Part shown: piece after piece, positions 1 through 9,662 of the stretch
How positions within the stretch are numbered: the first letter of the stretch is position 1
Layout: each line of letters opens with the position of its first letter
Source: a virus
DNA: 38,750 nt
Direction: 5' to 3' (one strand)
IMG/VR virus record: IMGVR_UViG_3300044643_002868
Span: 1-38,750 of that record
Translations under genes and position numbers: made by a program
The notes under the pieces: model-generated
Database searches by the model: none
Told to the model about the DNA's origin: nothing
The model's input: only the letters and a program-made list of their open reading frames with translations

Positions 1-1
1 C

Positions 2-298
2 AGTTTACGCAGTTGCTTTTTAACAGCTCCACGTCAGCGCATCTTAAATCCAACCTATGGCATAGATCTTAGACGGTTTTTATTTACACCAATATCACAA
101 AATAATGCTTTCTTCATGGCCAGAGATATAGAAAGATTATTACCTAGTAACGAACCTAGAGTAGTAGTTACTAACGTTACTGTAACTGCGAATGAGGATG
201 AGCAGCAATATGAAATTTTTCTTCAAATTGACGTACCTACCCTTAATATATACGGGCTAACACTTCAAAATATACTAAATAGTAATGGATACTTTTAA
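2..298 (+). CDS. gp25: Baseplate wedge protein gp25 (5'-truncated by window edge)
   Basis: The frame is open from base 2, so the gene begins upstream of the window; the ATG at 116 is internal. The visible 98 residues contain the typical GPW/gp25 core: an LTAPRQRILNPTYGIDLRRF-type segment (residues about 8-27 of the visible part) corresponding to the family's 'R..NP.fG..l...lFe' signature, then an amphipathic beta region and a short C-terminus. In T4, gp25 is a small baseplate wedge component that contacts gp6 and helps join the wedge to the inner baseplate and sheath. It is followed by gp6 after 2 nt, the usual order in T4-like phages. No SD is visible before the next gene. Confidence 0.88.
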   Translation, partial: SLRSCFLTAPRQRILNPTYGIDLRRFLFTPISQNNAFFMARDIERLLPSNEPRVVVTNVTVTANEDEQQYEIFLQIDVPTLNIYGLTLQNILNSNGYF

Positions 299-300
299 AT

Positions 301-2121
301 ATGTCTAATATAATACAAAATATTGATTATAATATACCTAAAGATGGTTATGTTGCGTTTGATGCACTAACTCTTAAAGATTTTATTACTCAACGACTCA
401 CCGAAGAGGGTACATTCGCTGACCAAATATACGAAGGTAGTAATCTCGCATCTATAGTTGAGATTATAGCTTATTCATACCACGTATTAATGTTCTATCT
501 TAATACAACAGCGTCTGAGACCGCATTTACTCAGGCATCTTTATATGAAAATATGAACAAGATTGTTAATCTTGTAGGTTACAAACCTACAGGTAAACAA
601 ACATCAGTTTGTGCTATACGTGCTGTAGCAAACGCTAGCCTTGCAGCAGGAAGCTATCTACTTAAGAGATATTCATTCTTTAACGTTGGTAACATACAAT
701 ATACTTTTACTAAGGACTATAACTTCTCAAAAACAACAGCTGGCATAGAAGAATTAGAGGAATTAAACGATACTGTGATTTTATATCAAGGTACTGTGCA
801 GCAATACCCTGTATATACCGCTTCGGGTGATGTATTTGAAACTTTCCCTGTAGTAGTTACGAATATTGTTGATAGCAATGACACAAAGTTTATTTCAAGT
901 GGGTCAATTAGTGTGTATGTAAAAGAAGCTACCTCTAACAAGTATTATGAATATACCGAAACAGGTAATATCTATTTATCACAAGGTTACGATCGTGTAT
1001 ATGATTTAAGACTCAATGAAAATGGAAATTATGAAGTAAAGTTTGGTAATGATGTATTTGGACGTCAGCTTCAAGCGGGAGACCAGGTAGTTGTCTATTA
1101 TATAGTATCTGACAACATCAACGGGTCTATTAGTCGTAACGCAATCGGTGGAGCACTCTATGAATATACTACAAGCTTATTTGATACTATATACAATGAT
1201 GTAAAGGGTATAAACACACCGGCTCCCCTAACCTCTATACAACGTAGCTATATAACTTTTAGTAATCCTAGCAACTCTACCGTTGTAGGTGATAGTGAAA
1301 CAATAGAGCAAATGAGAGTTAATGTTCCAAAATATGTTTCATCAAATTTTAGGCTTACAACAGCACGAGATTATACAGTTTATTTACAAAAGAGCTTAAA
1401 TAAGCTCGCGCAGTCAGTATATGTTGCCTCTAATGATGAATTTCTAAATGAATATATTAATTACTTTTATAAAATAAGTGTTGATCCTTCAAGAGTTAAT
1501 CGCGTGCTTTTAAATCAGGTTAATTTCGCTGATAGCTGTGATTTTAATAATGTTAATGTATTTTGTGTACCGACATTTAACATAGATATAGATGATTATG
1601 TGCCTGATTTTATGCCTGCTTCGTTCAAGAATCTTATTGTAGATTCAACGCAGTCTATAAAAACAATAGGAACGGAGGTTGTTCCGCGTGATCCAGTCTA
1701 TGTTGCATTTAAAATAGGTATAAGCAATAAGTCTACAATCTACACAACAACAGCAGATAGTTGCCGTATAGTTATTAAGCGTGATCCTGGTGCGGGTATA
1801 TCAAAGGACTCTATTAAGAGTAAGGTTGTTAACACAATAAAGGAATTTTTTGCTTCATCAAATAATACCCTAGGACAGAATGTATCTTTAAGTGATTTAT
1901 CCTCAAAAATCCTTAGTATTGCTGGAGTGCGAAGCATTCAGACTATAAATAAAGCGGAAGATATTACATTTAATGGTATATCATTTATTACTTGGAATCC
2001 ACTATACCCAGAAGTAGATGTAGCGCTAATGAACCAAGATACTAAACTTCCTTTCTTTAAGTTTCCCTACTTAATGTATCCAGTAACAATAAGCAACTAT
2101 ATAGATATCGTAGATGAGTAA
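301..2121 (+). CDS. gp6: Baseplate wedge subunit gp6
   Basis: 606 residues, close to the 660 of T4 gp6. The N-terminal third, with an alpha-helical 'GSNLASIVEIIAYSYHVLMF' stretch (residues about 46-65) followed by 'ASLYENMNKIVNLVGYKP', is the family's most conserved part. In T4, gp6 dimers form the inner ring that links neighbouring baseplate wedges. The context supports this: it lies 2 nt after gp25. The C-terminal region contains a 'SLSDLSSKILSIAGVRSI' segment like the J/gp6-type baseplate fold. The gene ends TAA and overlaps the next start by 8 nt, suggesting translational coupling. No SD precedes the ATG. Confidence 0.88.
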   Translation: MSNIIQNIDYNIPKDGYVAFDALTLKDFITQRLTEEGTFADQIYEGSNLASIVEIIAYSYHVLMFYLNTTASETAFTQASLYENMNKIVNLVGYKPTGKQTSVCAIRAVANASLAAGSYLLKRYSFFNVGNIQYTFTKDYNFSKTTAGIEELEELNDTVILYQGTVQQYPVYTASGDVFETFPVVVTNIVDSNDTKFISSGSISVYVKEATSNKYYEYTETGNIYLSQGYDRVYDLRLNENGNYEVKFGNDVFGRQLQAGDQVVVYYIVSDNINGSISRNAIGGALYEYTTSLFDTIYNDVKGINTPAPLTSIQRSYITFSNPSNSTVVGDSETIEQMRVNVPKYVSSNFRLTTARDYTVYLQKSLNKLAQSVYVASNDEFLNEYINYFYKISVDPSRVNRVLLNQVNFADSCDFNNVNVFCVPTFNIDIDDYVPDFMPASFKNLIVDSTQSIKTIGTEVVPRDPVYVAFKIGISNKSTIYTTTADSCRIVIKRDPGAGISKDSIKSKVVNTIKEFFASSNNTLGQNVSLSDLSSKILSIAGVRSIQTINKAEDITFNGISFITWNPLYPEVDVALMNQDTKLPFFKFPYLMYPVTISNYIDIVDE

Positions 2122-4135
2122 TATAATCTCGGGTATAACTGTTACAGATTTTAGAGGAAGTACAACTTCCCTCTCTTCTTTTAATTTAAGCCTGACTCCA
2201 CTAACGTTCACACCAGTATATGGAAGCTATGTTGGAGTACCACCTTTAATCACCTGGAGTTTTGGTGATGGTGATACCTCTACTTCACAATCACCTGTAC
2301 ATGTATATAAATACCCGGGTTTATATAAAGTAACATTAGAATATTATGATCAAAATAAGAATCAGGTTATTTCAACACAGACACGTAATGTAAGCGTGTT
2401 TGATTACATTAATGATAATTTTAATGTAACATTATCAACTACTTTTGGTAACAATACTCTTTCAACTACACCCGGTGCCATTGTCGGTCCGTTGATTATA
2501 ACACAAACAACACCATTTTACAGTACTGATAATACAATTTTTTATTACGTTACAGGATCTAATACAATTAATTATTTCTTAGCACCTGAAAATAAATTTA
2601 AGCACTTATCACCATATCACTGCTTGTTTAAACGACTTACAAGTACAAATAATATTGTAGAATTGCAGGAAATAGAAAAAATTCAGCTAAATAAAACATC
2701 GTTATACACTTATATATCTAATAACGCATTAGTAACAACATCAATAAGTAGTCCTAATACAATCCTAGCAGGTTTTTCTGGATCAGGCGTATATTTTTAT
2801 CGCGATGATTACACTACCAATCGTTTTAACATTATTTTTAATAGAGGTATAAATGATTATAGTAATACAATGAATATTAATCTAAGCGGTCTGGTTACAG
2901 TACCTGTTTTGTCTGCTTCTCTAAGACCAACAGGTATAACTATTACATCAACCGGTATAGATGGTGATAGTTTACCTATTAGCTCATTTAATATTAATAA
3001 GATAAAATTTGCTAATACAAAGATACCGTTCGTAGTTAAGCTTAAGGATATTTCACAAAACACGTGTAAGTGGACTAAGCAAGTCTTTCCCAATACGAAC
3101 TGGACGTATATCATTAGTGCGGGTGGTTTGCCTAGTAATTATAATTCTTACACTGTAACATCTTTAAAGAATACAATAACAGGATTTACGCCTGATTTTT
3201 ATAGGGGCTCGATTACATTTAGTAATGTAATACAGCCTTTAAGTAATATAAGACTAGCTGTATCTGCTATTGATACAAATAATTTCTTTAATATAATTAC
3301 AGGTGTTACGCAGCCATTTGATGTTTTTCCAAAAGACTATTATACTGTATATAAACAAAATGAAAATTTTGACGCTGAGGGCATGTTCAAGAGTTTGCGC
3401 TTTTCAGAGTCACTTTTAGATACAGATACTTTCTTTGAAAAGTTTCTTGGAACCATATTTGGAGACACAGCGCCAGATATTGATGCATTAGGTAAAAAGG
3501 TTTACGAGCGAATAGGTAACTTTGTTGATAATACTGCTAATGTTAATACAACGGAGATTACAAGTTTGATAGATCAGGGCAAAATGCTAGATATGAATAT
3601 AGCGCCTGCAGGAGGTTTTCCTGTTAATAGCCCTAATCATATAAAGCGATTAATAAATTTATTCTCTATAAATAAGAATAATTTAATAGGTGAGCAAAAT
3701 AAGTTTGCACAAAACTTTGACGATAAAGGATTTTTTACGAGAGACGTATACGGTAAGAATCTAGGTAGTCAGATTAATGTAAATGCACCTATTAATTTAA
3801 GTACACCGTATGTTGTTGGTTTTGAGAAGTTTAGCAATGTTTATACTTTATTAAGCGCACCGTTTACTAACAACTTTATTATTAGTAATTATAATACTAC
3901 TTGGAACTGGCCTATTAACCTACCTGATAATTTTACATCAGAAGACTTAGGTAGATACTATCTATTTTTTACATATATAGATACAATCGATGGTACTAGC
4001 GTTGGTAATATTATTGATTTTAATACATCAAACATACCTAAAACTATTTCATACAGTGAGCTTTATGGTGACAGTGGCGTTGTTGAAAATATGCTATTAA
4101 ATACACTTTATATATCCCTTTCACTAACTAAATAA
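2114..4135 (+). CDS. PKD-domain tail/baseplate protein (possible gp7-position wedge protein)
   Basis: 673 residues. Residues about 28-98 form a clear PKD (Ig-like) domain: 'WSFGDGDTS' at 48-56 and 'HVYKYPGLYKVTLEY' starting at 63. The middle is beta-rich with many Asn/Thr/Ser, as in phage adhesive proteins. The C-terminal third is more helical ('FFEKFLGTIFGDTAPDID...') and may be the part that docks on the baseplate. It starts inside the gp6 stop region (8 nt overlap), where T4 has gp7, but I cannot show homology to gp7. A virion structural role is inferred from fold and position. Confidence 0.6.
   Translation: MSNIISGITVTDFRGSTTSLSSFNLSLTPLTFTPVYGSYVGVPPLITWSFGDGDTSTSQSPVHVYKYPGLYKVTLEYYDQNKNQVISTQTRNVSVFDYINDNFNVTLSTTFGNNTLSTTPGAIVGPLIITQTTPFYSTDNTIFYYVTGSNTINYFLAPENKFKHLSPYHCLFKRLTSTNNIVELQEIEKIQLNKTSLYTYISNNALVTTSISSPNTILAGFSGSGVYFYRDDYTTNRFNIIFNRGINDYSNTMNINLSGLVTVPVLSASLRPTGITITSTGIDGDSLPISSFNINKIKFANTKIPFVVKLKDISQNTCKWTKQVFPNTNWTYIISAGGLPSNYNSYTVTSLKNTITGFTPDFYRGSITFSNVIQPLSNIRLAVSAIDTNNFFNIITGVTQPFDVFPKDYYTVYKQNENFDAEGMFKSLRFSESLLDTDTFFEKFLGTIFGDTAPDIDALGKKVYERIGNFVDNTANVNTTEITSLIDQGKMLDMNIAPAGGFPVNSPNHIKRLINLFSINKNNLIGEQNKFAQNFDDKGFFTRDVYGKNLGSQINVNAPINLSTPYVVGFEKFSNVYTLLSAPFTNNFIISNYNTTWNWPINLPDNFTSEDLGRYYLFFTYIDTIDGTSVGNIIDFNTSNIPKTISYSELYGDSGVVENMLLNTLYISLSLTK
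4127..4134 (+). promoter_or_regulatory. Degenerate late-promoter-like element
   Basis: ACTAAATA, two mismatches from TATAAATA, ends 6 nt before the ATG at 4141. It overlaps the end of the preceding gene. The spacing matches the exact late elements in this window, but the match is weak and AT-rich chance is possible. Confidence 0.3.
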
Positions 4136-4140
4136 ACGTA

Positions 4141-6420
4141 ATGAGTTTAAACTCGCTCAAATATCCTCCTGTTCCAAGCTCGATAACTAACCCTGCGGCT
4201 AAATCAAGTGATGTAAAGGATGTTGCTTCGCCTTTTGGCCTTTTAGAGTTTATTAAATTAACTGCAGAACTTGTTAGCAATGAAATAGTAACACAGTATT
4301 ATAATCATTACATTACATTATGGAGCACCTATAAGTCAGATAAAGAGACTACAGCCGCTCAACACGTTGTGAACTCTTATACAGAGTTTTTAAAGGATAT
4401 ATCGTTGCAATTTAATACAATATCTGAAAATAAATTTTTAACTAATATAGATTATAGCGATCCTTACGATCTAGACGTTTTATTAACGTTTATTACACGC
4501 AAGATAAAAGATATAACAGTTTACTATAGCAACGCTCGTGAGCAAATTAAGCTTCAACCAAGTAGGTTAAAACTTAAAGCATCAACTGTTGGTACTAGTA
4601 CAGGTCTTAGAGAGCGGGTTATTCAATTCTTTAAAGAAAAGCAAATTAATATAAACACGCAAACAGTTAGTGTTACTATTGATGAATTATATGATGTAAG
4701 TGGCGATTATTTTAATAGACCGCCGAGTATTGTGCCATATGGCAGCCAGGATATTGATTTTGATATAGATATATTTTTAAAAGATAATGTAACATTGTTG
4801 CAAGAAGCGTTTCAAGATGCCACTAACGCTATTATAGAGGCACAAAACAATGAAACTTTAAATCTATCACCGAATAGTGTCGCTGTGTTTAGTTATGGTG
4901 AATATAATGAAGTGTTTACAAATAAGCGCGATTTAACTAAAAAGTATATGGGTACTGACTTTTATTATGTTTCAGGTAGACCTATAGAAAGCAGGTTGCC
5001 TAATATAAACGTACCAGGTACTCTTTTGTATAATCCAAGTACACCAGAGCAGCCTGTCGGTGGATGGATATGTATAGGTAGACCTCCAAAATGCGTTTTT
5101 TCATTTACAGGCGGTAGCCCTACTCTTGCACAGTGTAAATTAGATTGCACAACAACGCCACCGCCCTATTTACCCCCTCCACCACCACCTCCTGTCTGTA
5201 TTGAAGGTGAATGGACAGTGGATTGCTGTGATTACGAATGGCGTCAAACAGAGTGCTGTGCTGCACGCCCCTGGGATCCGAGATGTAGTGGTTTTCCACC
5301 GCCACCACCACCGACAACTCCAGTGCCACCGCCAACACAACCACCTGTTCCACCTGTTCCACCACCGCCTCCACCGCCTCCACCGCCTCCACCGCCGCCA
5401 CCGCCGCCACCTCCACCACCGCCGCCTCCGCCGCCTCCGCCGCCTCCGCCGCCACCGCCACCGCCGCCTCCGCCACCTGATCCAGATCCGGAACCGGTGT
5501 ATCGCTGGGCGTGTTTAACAAAACAGTACACTTTAGGCGAGTCTCAACTTCAAGGCTATTGCGAGAAATACCTATTAGGCGAACTACCACCTGGTCCTAA
5601 CCAGTCAACAGGGTGGGAAACAGAGAGTGTCTGTAAGTCTAACTGTATACCGTTTTGGAGATGTAATACGGAAACCGATGGTTGGGTAAACGATGGTATC
5701 TGCAAGCAATATGTAGGTGCTGAGAGATGCCTCAATGCAAATTTTAGTACTTTACAAGAGTGTAGAAATACATGTAATCTACCGAGATGGAAGTGCGCAA
5801 CTCTCGATGGCGATTCGTATTGTAAAAGAGCCGCTACAACGAGTGAGGATGCACCATGGTTACGCTTAACAGATTGTATTACTAATTGTGTTCTTGAACC
5901 TGAATGGACTGACCTTGTAGACTCAAGTCCAGCGACTTGCGAGCCTTGTAGGTTATTCAGTGTTATTCAAGTAGCCAATGAATATCACAATTTAGCGTTC
6001 GATGCGTATGATTTTTACTGGCAATTATGGGGCAAGACTACCCAAAGTGTCTTTGGTACAGTAGGACCCGCGGATCCGGTGTGTTTTGTAAATTATGTAC
6101 CTCAAGCGAGCCATCCAAAAATCGGATCTGCTACATTCAACAATGGTCAACCCTTTGGTTTAACCAAAGGGATTCCAGCGAGCTCGAGTACAAAATATAA
6201 AGTTATTGCAAAAGAAACGGGCAACGATGGTGGTGGGTTTATATGCTCACCGTCTACAGAGGCTATAATTAATTTTCAGCAAACTTCGTTTCCTGTCGAC
6301 TACACCGCATGGAATAATTACGGTGGTACAACTGGTCCTCCGTATACAGGGCGCTGTATAGTTCGAACTATGGGGTTCGATGCGATAGCTAGACCGTATC
6401 CTGCTGCTCAAGGAATCTAA
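4141..6420 (+). CDS. Tail structural protein with 40-proline linker and cysteine repeats
   Basis: 759 residues in three parts. Residues 1-300 are a largely helical domain that looks like a virion attachment domain. Residues about 309-583 hold four W-x-C ... C ... C-x3-C repeats, split by a proline-rich region with 40 uninterrupted prolines (407-446) and an extra cysteine-rich stretch ('VDCCDYEW...ECCAARPWDPRC'). Residues about 590-759 are a globular C-terminus. The proline run would be a stiff polyproline II rod that projects the C-terminal part. I recognise no exact family; a tail fibre, spike or baseplate decoration role is inferred from location. The opposite strand carries long poly-Gly/Ala shadow frames that are not genes. 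It ends TAA. Confidence 0.65.
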   Translation: MSLNSLKYPPVPSSITNPAAKSSDVKDVASPFGLLEFIKLTAELVSNEIVTQYYNHYITLWSTYKSDKETTAAQHVVNSYTEFLKDISLQFNTISENKFLTNIDYSDPYDLDVLLTFITRKIKDITVYYSNAREQIKLQPSRLKLKASTVGTSTGLRERVIQFFKEKQININTQTVSVTIDELYDVSGDYFNRPPSIVPYGSQDIDFDIDIFLKDNVTLLQEAFQDATNAIIEAQNNETLNLSPNSVAVFSYGEYNEVFTNKRDLTKKYMGTDFYYVSGRPIESRLPNINVPGTLLYNPSTPEQPVGGWICIGRPPKCVFSFTGGSPTLAQCKLDCTTTPPPYLPPPPPPPVCIEGEWTVDCCDYEWRQTECCAARPWDPRCSGFPPPPPPTTPVPPPTQPPVPPVPPPPPPPPPPPPPPPPPPPPPPPPPPPPPPPPPPPPPPPPDPDPEPVYRWACLTKQYTLGESQLQGYCEKYLLGELPPGPNQSTGWETESVCKSNCIPFWRCNTETDGWVNDGICKQYVGAERCLNANFSTLQECRNTCNLPRWKCATLDGDSYCKRAATTSEDAPWLRLTDCITNCVLEPEWTDLVDSSPATCEPCRLFSVIQVANEYHNLAFDAYDFYWQLWGKTTQSVFGTVGPADPVCFVNYVPQASHPKIGSATFNNGQPFGLTKGIPASSSTKYKVIAKETGNDGGGFICSPSTEAIINFQQTSFPVDYTAWNNYGGTTGPPYTGRCIVRTMGFDAIARPYPAAQGI
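5065..5889 (+). repeat. Four W-x-C...C...C-x3-C protein repeats
   Basis: In the protein starting at 4141, repeat units run at residues 309-336 (C311, C318, C332, C336), 456-502 (C458, C474, C498, C502), 506-545 (C508, C521, C541, C545, extra C530) and 550-583 (C552, C561, C579, C583). Each begins Trp-x-Cys and ends Cys-x3-Cys. The first lies before the polyproline rod and three lie after it. The spacing suggests small disulphide- or metal-stabilised modules. Confidence 0.75.
5359..5478 (+). repeat. (CCN)40 tract encoding 40 consecutive prolines
   Basis: Forty proline codons in a row (CCG, CCA and CCT mixed, no CCC), flanked by shorter proline runs on the N-terminal side from about 5299 and by DPDPEP on the C-terminal side. 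The mixed codons show the run is kept at protein level and is not a pure trinucleotide expansion. The tract is much more GC-rich than the rest of the window. Confidence 0.95.
6151..6171 (+). other. Perfect inverted repeat within coding sequence
   Basis: Ten-base arms (6151-6160 and 6162-6171) around a single T, CCCTTTGGTT / AACCAAAGGG, near the 3' end of the polyproline protein gene. It could form a strong mRNA hairpin. There is no T-run after it, so it is not a typical terminator. Confidence 0.5.
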
Positions 6421-6433
6421 ACTATGTATAATA

Positions 6434-6441
6434 TATAAATA
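6434..6441 (+). promoter_or_regulatory. T4-type late promoter TATAAATA
   Basis: Exact match to the gp55-dependent late promoter element, located in the 30-nt gap before the 1066-residue structural gene. Its last base is 9 nt before the ATG at 6451, so initiation 6-8 nt downstream would leave a leader of only a few bases. No SD is present. Confidence 0.75.
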
Positions 6442-6450
6442 ATCGTATAG

Positions 6451-9400
6451 ATGCCTCTTAATATCATAACAGTCGATTACCCGCTTCATAGAGCGGTGCC
6501 TATTCCTAATACAACTAAAGTAAGAGTAATAGGAGGGTTTTTATTTCCAAAAAATACAGACTTTGTTTCTGCAACGTGGTATTTTGATGGTGTTGAGGTG
6601 TTATCACCGCCACGTGCAAATGAAGATTTTTATAGTATTGTAAGGTCAATATCTAGTTCAAATGCTGATTTTGTACCATATTGGAGTGATAGTATAGCGC
6701 GTAGTGTTGGCTATCTTGTTCCAAAATTCGATTTAACGTATGATCTATTAACAGCTGGCTCGCATACAATACAATGCCATCTTGAAGAAAAAAACGGCAC
6801 AATATACAAAGGTGCAACTACAACTATCATTTTGAGCGGCGAGACTGCAGCGCTAAATTATGACCCCTGGGATAATGTAAAAGATTTTTACACAGCAATT
6901 GAACCAAATAGCCTTGACGGTAGTATACCTGTATTACTCACTGATGTTACTCCTTATGACTTTAGATATTTACCTACAACGGTAGAATATTCTGTCGCGG
7001 GCATCAGTAACCGTACAGATGTTAATTACTTACATTGGGAGTTTGGTAACGGGCAGGTCTTTACTCAAACCGGTAATTTAACTGGCGGTACGAGTGTCTT
7101 TCAGCCTGTTTCTGTTGTATATAATTCTTTACCTAAAGGTAATCTTACACAGGCAGCTGTAACTATAGCCCTTAATATTAGTGGTGGTAGCGCTATTACC
7201 CTGACTGATTCGACAGAGGTGCTAGCTGGGAGCGAGTATGCGACAAGTAAAGGTAGTGTGACTACAAATCCAGAGCAAGAGACACTCGAGAGTATAAGCA
7301 ACACGACTGCTCAAGGCAATATCGTGTATACCAGTATAGCTGATCAGATAGATAATCCACCATATCCTAGCTATGCTGTAGCAGGTTACACACCTGTAGG
7401 TAGTGTACCTAGCTGGTTTAGAAGCTTTTTTGCTGTTACTACAAAACTTCAGTATATAATATGCAGTTACGATGATGGTAGGTATGATGTTATACCTATA
7501 GGTATTAACACTGATCCACGATACCTAGCACAATATCCTATAGTTGCACAAGACTATCATTTGTATACATCTTTAAATCACTATAATGATGGATTTTTAC
7601 CACGGTATATTTTTGTCTTTTATGACGAAGATACAAATACTTACTTTACACAAAGACATGACAGTAAGTCTAGACTTAGATATAACTCTGGAATTAACAT
7701 AGCATATACCAATGATAAGCTTCTACCTATAACGAGCTGGGTTAATTATAGAAAGTTTGATGGTATATCTACGCTTATAGAATATATTGATGGTCAAAAC
7801 TCTGCTAACATTTATATAAGACTATCGCTAGGTACAGACTCGCGCCACATATACTCTTTTGATAAGATAGTTTGGTCGTACAACGGATGGGAATTTCCAC
7901 AAGATAAAAACACCTCTCTCAACTTTGGTAGCACTGTATTTGCAACAAACTCTCTACCAGAAGCAGTTGAAATTTCAGCCAGCGTATACCGCAAGAGCCT
8001 TAGCGGTGAAGAATATACTTTATACGATACTTATAGCACGGGTCCCTTTACTGTATTTGCAGAAATATCTGCTAAAGCTATTAATAATACTCTTTCAAGC
8101 TTTTACCCTGAGGATCCGTTCTTTAGACAATATAGAGACACAAATACATATAGTATCCTACCGATTGCAACAGATACTGATCAGCAAATTCTAACGCAAG
8201 GTCTAACGAAAGAACAAGAAGAAGCTGAGTATTTAGCAACTCTATCTGACGGATTGTATATATCTGGTACTATTCCCGTCACTGGTATACTGTTTGAAGC
8301 GGATAATCCAGCGGCAAATTTTCTTAATAGAGATAATCCGACTATCGCTGCTACACCGTCAAAACTATATGAGAGTAAACAAGAAGTTGGGTATTTTAGA
8401 CCATCAAAATCTTCTATAATTGTTGTAGATCCGGGAGAATTTACTTTTTACATCGATACTCCTGTTGTTCAACCTAATACAGTCACATACTTTCCAGATC
8501 CATATAAATATGGTAGTTCAGCAAATGAGATAACCTTTAGAGTTGCTGAAAAGTCATTTAAGCGATCATTTACGTTTGGTAGTGCGCGTAACGAACCTAG
8601 TACTTCACCGGGTAGTGTAACATCTCATGGGTATGTGTCTAAGTCTACAATAAGTGATTATAGTGGGTTTACACAATTAAATAGTATTGGATACATACAC
8701 GATAGTAAGCAAGACGCTTTTGGTAATACATACGGGCTTATTAAAGATAATAATAACTTTAGACGTAATGTGCAAATGTCAACATCAGGCAATGGACCTC
8801 AGTATAACAACATACCTGTACCTATATATAAGGGAGATGTTGCAGTATTTGATATATTAAGCAGCACTTCAGGCTATACTACAACGCCAGCAAATATACA
8901 ATCATTAACACAGCGGCAGCAATTAACAGGTACGCTTTTTATTAGGTCAACAAATGGAACGATATCCCCATTAATGAGCGTCTTTAATTTTGGAGCTTTA
9001 AAGTATGGTAGCGTTGCTTTTAATTCTTTATCTAGTGTTATTAGTTTTGATATTGCACGCAACACGTATTTTATACAAACTCGAAACTTCTTAATCGTTG
9101 ATACGATTAATTATGATTATGAAACAAAATTATTTAATATTAGCAATAGCACAAATAATGTATATCAATATAATAGCAATACATATAACCCTATAACAAA
9201 TCGCTTACAAGTGCAAGATTATGTTTATTTTGCAACTTTATCATGTATACCTGATATTACACTTAACAACTTTTTATCTGCATACATCGTATTATATAAA
9301 TATGATATTAGTAAGGGGTACAGTACGCAGTATAGTGTAAGTACTATATCACCTTTAGTTATACCTACAAGTGGCGTACTATATCTCGAGGCAACCACTC

Positions 9401-9651
9401 CGTTGATTACCTATAATTCAAGCTTAAATAGGTTTAACTTTTCTTTTGTAGTTAAGGATTACAATAAGTCGCCAGCTATAGTAAGTTTTGATTTTATTGT
9501 GACAAATACAATTACAATAGATAAAGAATGTATCGTACCTATATCAAATAGCAGCACTACAAAAACCTTTAACAGCACTACTTTATTCAATAATGTTACA
9601 GCGTTAACTGCATCCTCAACACCAACTTTCAATAGGTTTCTTTTACTTTAA
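6451..9651 (+). CDS. Large beta-rich tail/host-recognition protein
   Basis: 1066 residues and the longest gene in the window. The composition is Ser/Thr/Asn/Tyr-rich with almost no cysteine, typical of phage fibre or adhesin proteins. A stretch 'WEFGNGQVF' (about residue 197) resembles the W-x-F/W-G-(D/N)-G core of PKD-like Ig domains. No catalytic motif or known receptor-binding domain could be recognised. It has its own exact TATAAATA promoter, which indicates late expression, and it heads the run of host-recognition candidates that follows. The start is the first ATG after that promoter, and the frame closes with TAA at 9651. Confidence 0.6.
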   Translation: MPLNIITVDYPLHRAVPIPNTTKVRVIGGFLFPKNTDFVSATWYFDGVEVLSPPRANEDFYSIVRSISSSNADFVPYWSDSIARSVGYLVPKFDLTYDLLTAGSHTIQCHLEEKNGTIYKGATTTIILSGETAALNYDPWDNVKDFYTAIEPNSLDGSIPVLLTDVTPYDFRYLPTTVEYSVAGISNRTDVNYLHWEFGNGQVFTQTGNLTGGTSVFQPVSVVYNSLPKGNLTQAAVTIALNISGGSAITLTDSTEVLAGSEYATSKGSVTTNPEQETLESISNTTAQGNIVYTSIADQIDNPPYPSYAVAGYTPVGSVPSWFRSFFAVTTKLQYIICSYDDGRYDVIPIGINTDPRYLAQYPIVAQDYHLYTSLNHYNDGFLPRYIFVFYDEDTNTYFTQRHDSKSRLRYNSGINIAYTNDKLLPITSWVNYRKFDGISTLIEYIDGQNSANIYIRLSLGTDSRHIYSFDKIVWSYNGWEFPQDKNTSLNFGSTVFATNSLPEAVEISASVYRKSLSGEEYTLYDTYSTGPFTVFAEISAKAINNTLSSFYPEDPFFRQYRDTNTYSILPIATDTDQQILTQGLTKEQEEAEYLATLSDGLYISGTIPVTGILFEADNPAANFLNRDNPTIAATPSKLYESKQEVGYFRPSKSSIIVVDPGEFTFYIDTPVVQPNTVTYFPDPYKYGSSANEITFRVAEKSFKRSFTFGSARNEPSTSPGSVTSHGYVSKSTISDYSGFTQLNSIGYIHDSKQDAFGNTYGLIKDNNNFRRNVQMSTSGNGPQYNNIPVPIYKGDVAVFDILSSTSGYTTTPANIQSLTQRQQLTGTLFIRSTNGTISPLMSVFNFGALKYGSVAFNSLSSVISFDIARNTYFIQTRNFLIVDTINYDYETKLFNISNSTNNVYQYNSNTYNPITNRLQVQDYVYFATLSCIPDITLNNFLSAYIVLYKYDISKGYSTQYSVSTISPLVIPTSGVLYLEATTPLITYNSSLNRFNFSFVVKDYNKSPAIVSFDFIVTNTITIDKECIVPISNSSTTKTFNSTTLFNNVTALTASSTPTFNRFLLL

Positions 9652-9662
9652 TTATCAAAAGC

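Noticed and set aside
116-298. Separate 60-residue gene starting at 116
   Set aside because: The frame is open to the window start and the upstream residues carry the gp25 signature, so it is only the tail of gp25.
2306-2313. TATAAATA inside the PKD protein gene (also at 8513-8520 and about 9296)
   Set aside because: These exact late-element matches are deep inside coding sequence with no start codon nearby; expected by chance in AT-rich DNA.
5120-5590. Long poly-Gly and Ala/Val/Glu-rich minus-strand reading frames
   Set aside because: They are the complement of the polyproline tract of a real plus-strand gene; the composition is a codon-shadow artefact and there are no start signals.
8511-8522. 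Small AT-rich palindrome around the internal TATAAATA
   Set aside because: Short, within coding sequence, no related feature.
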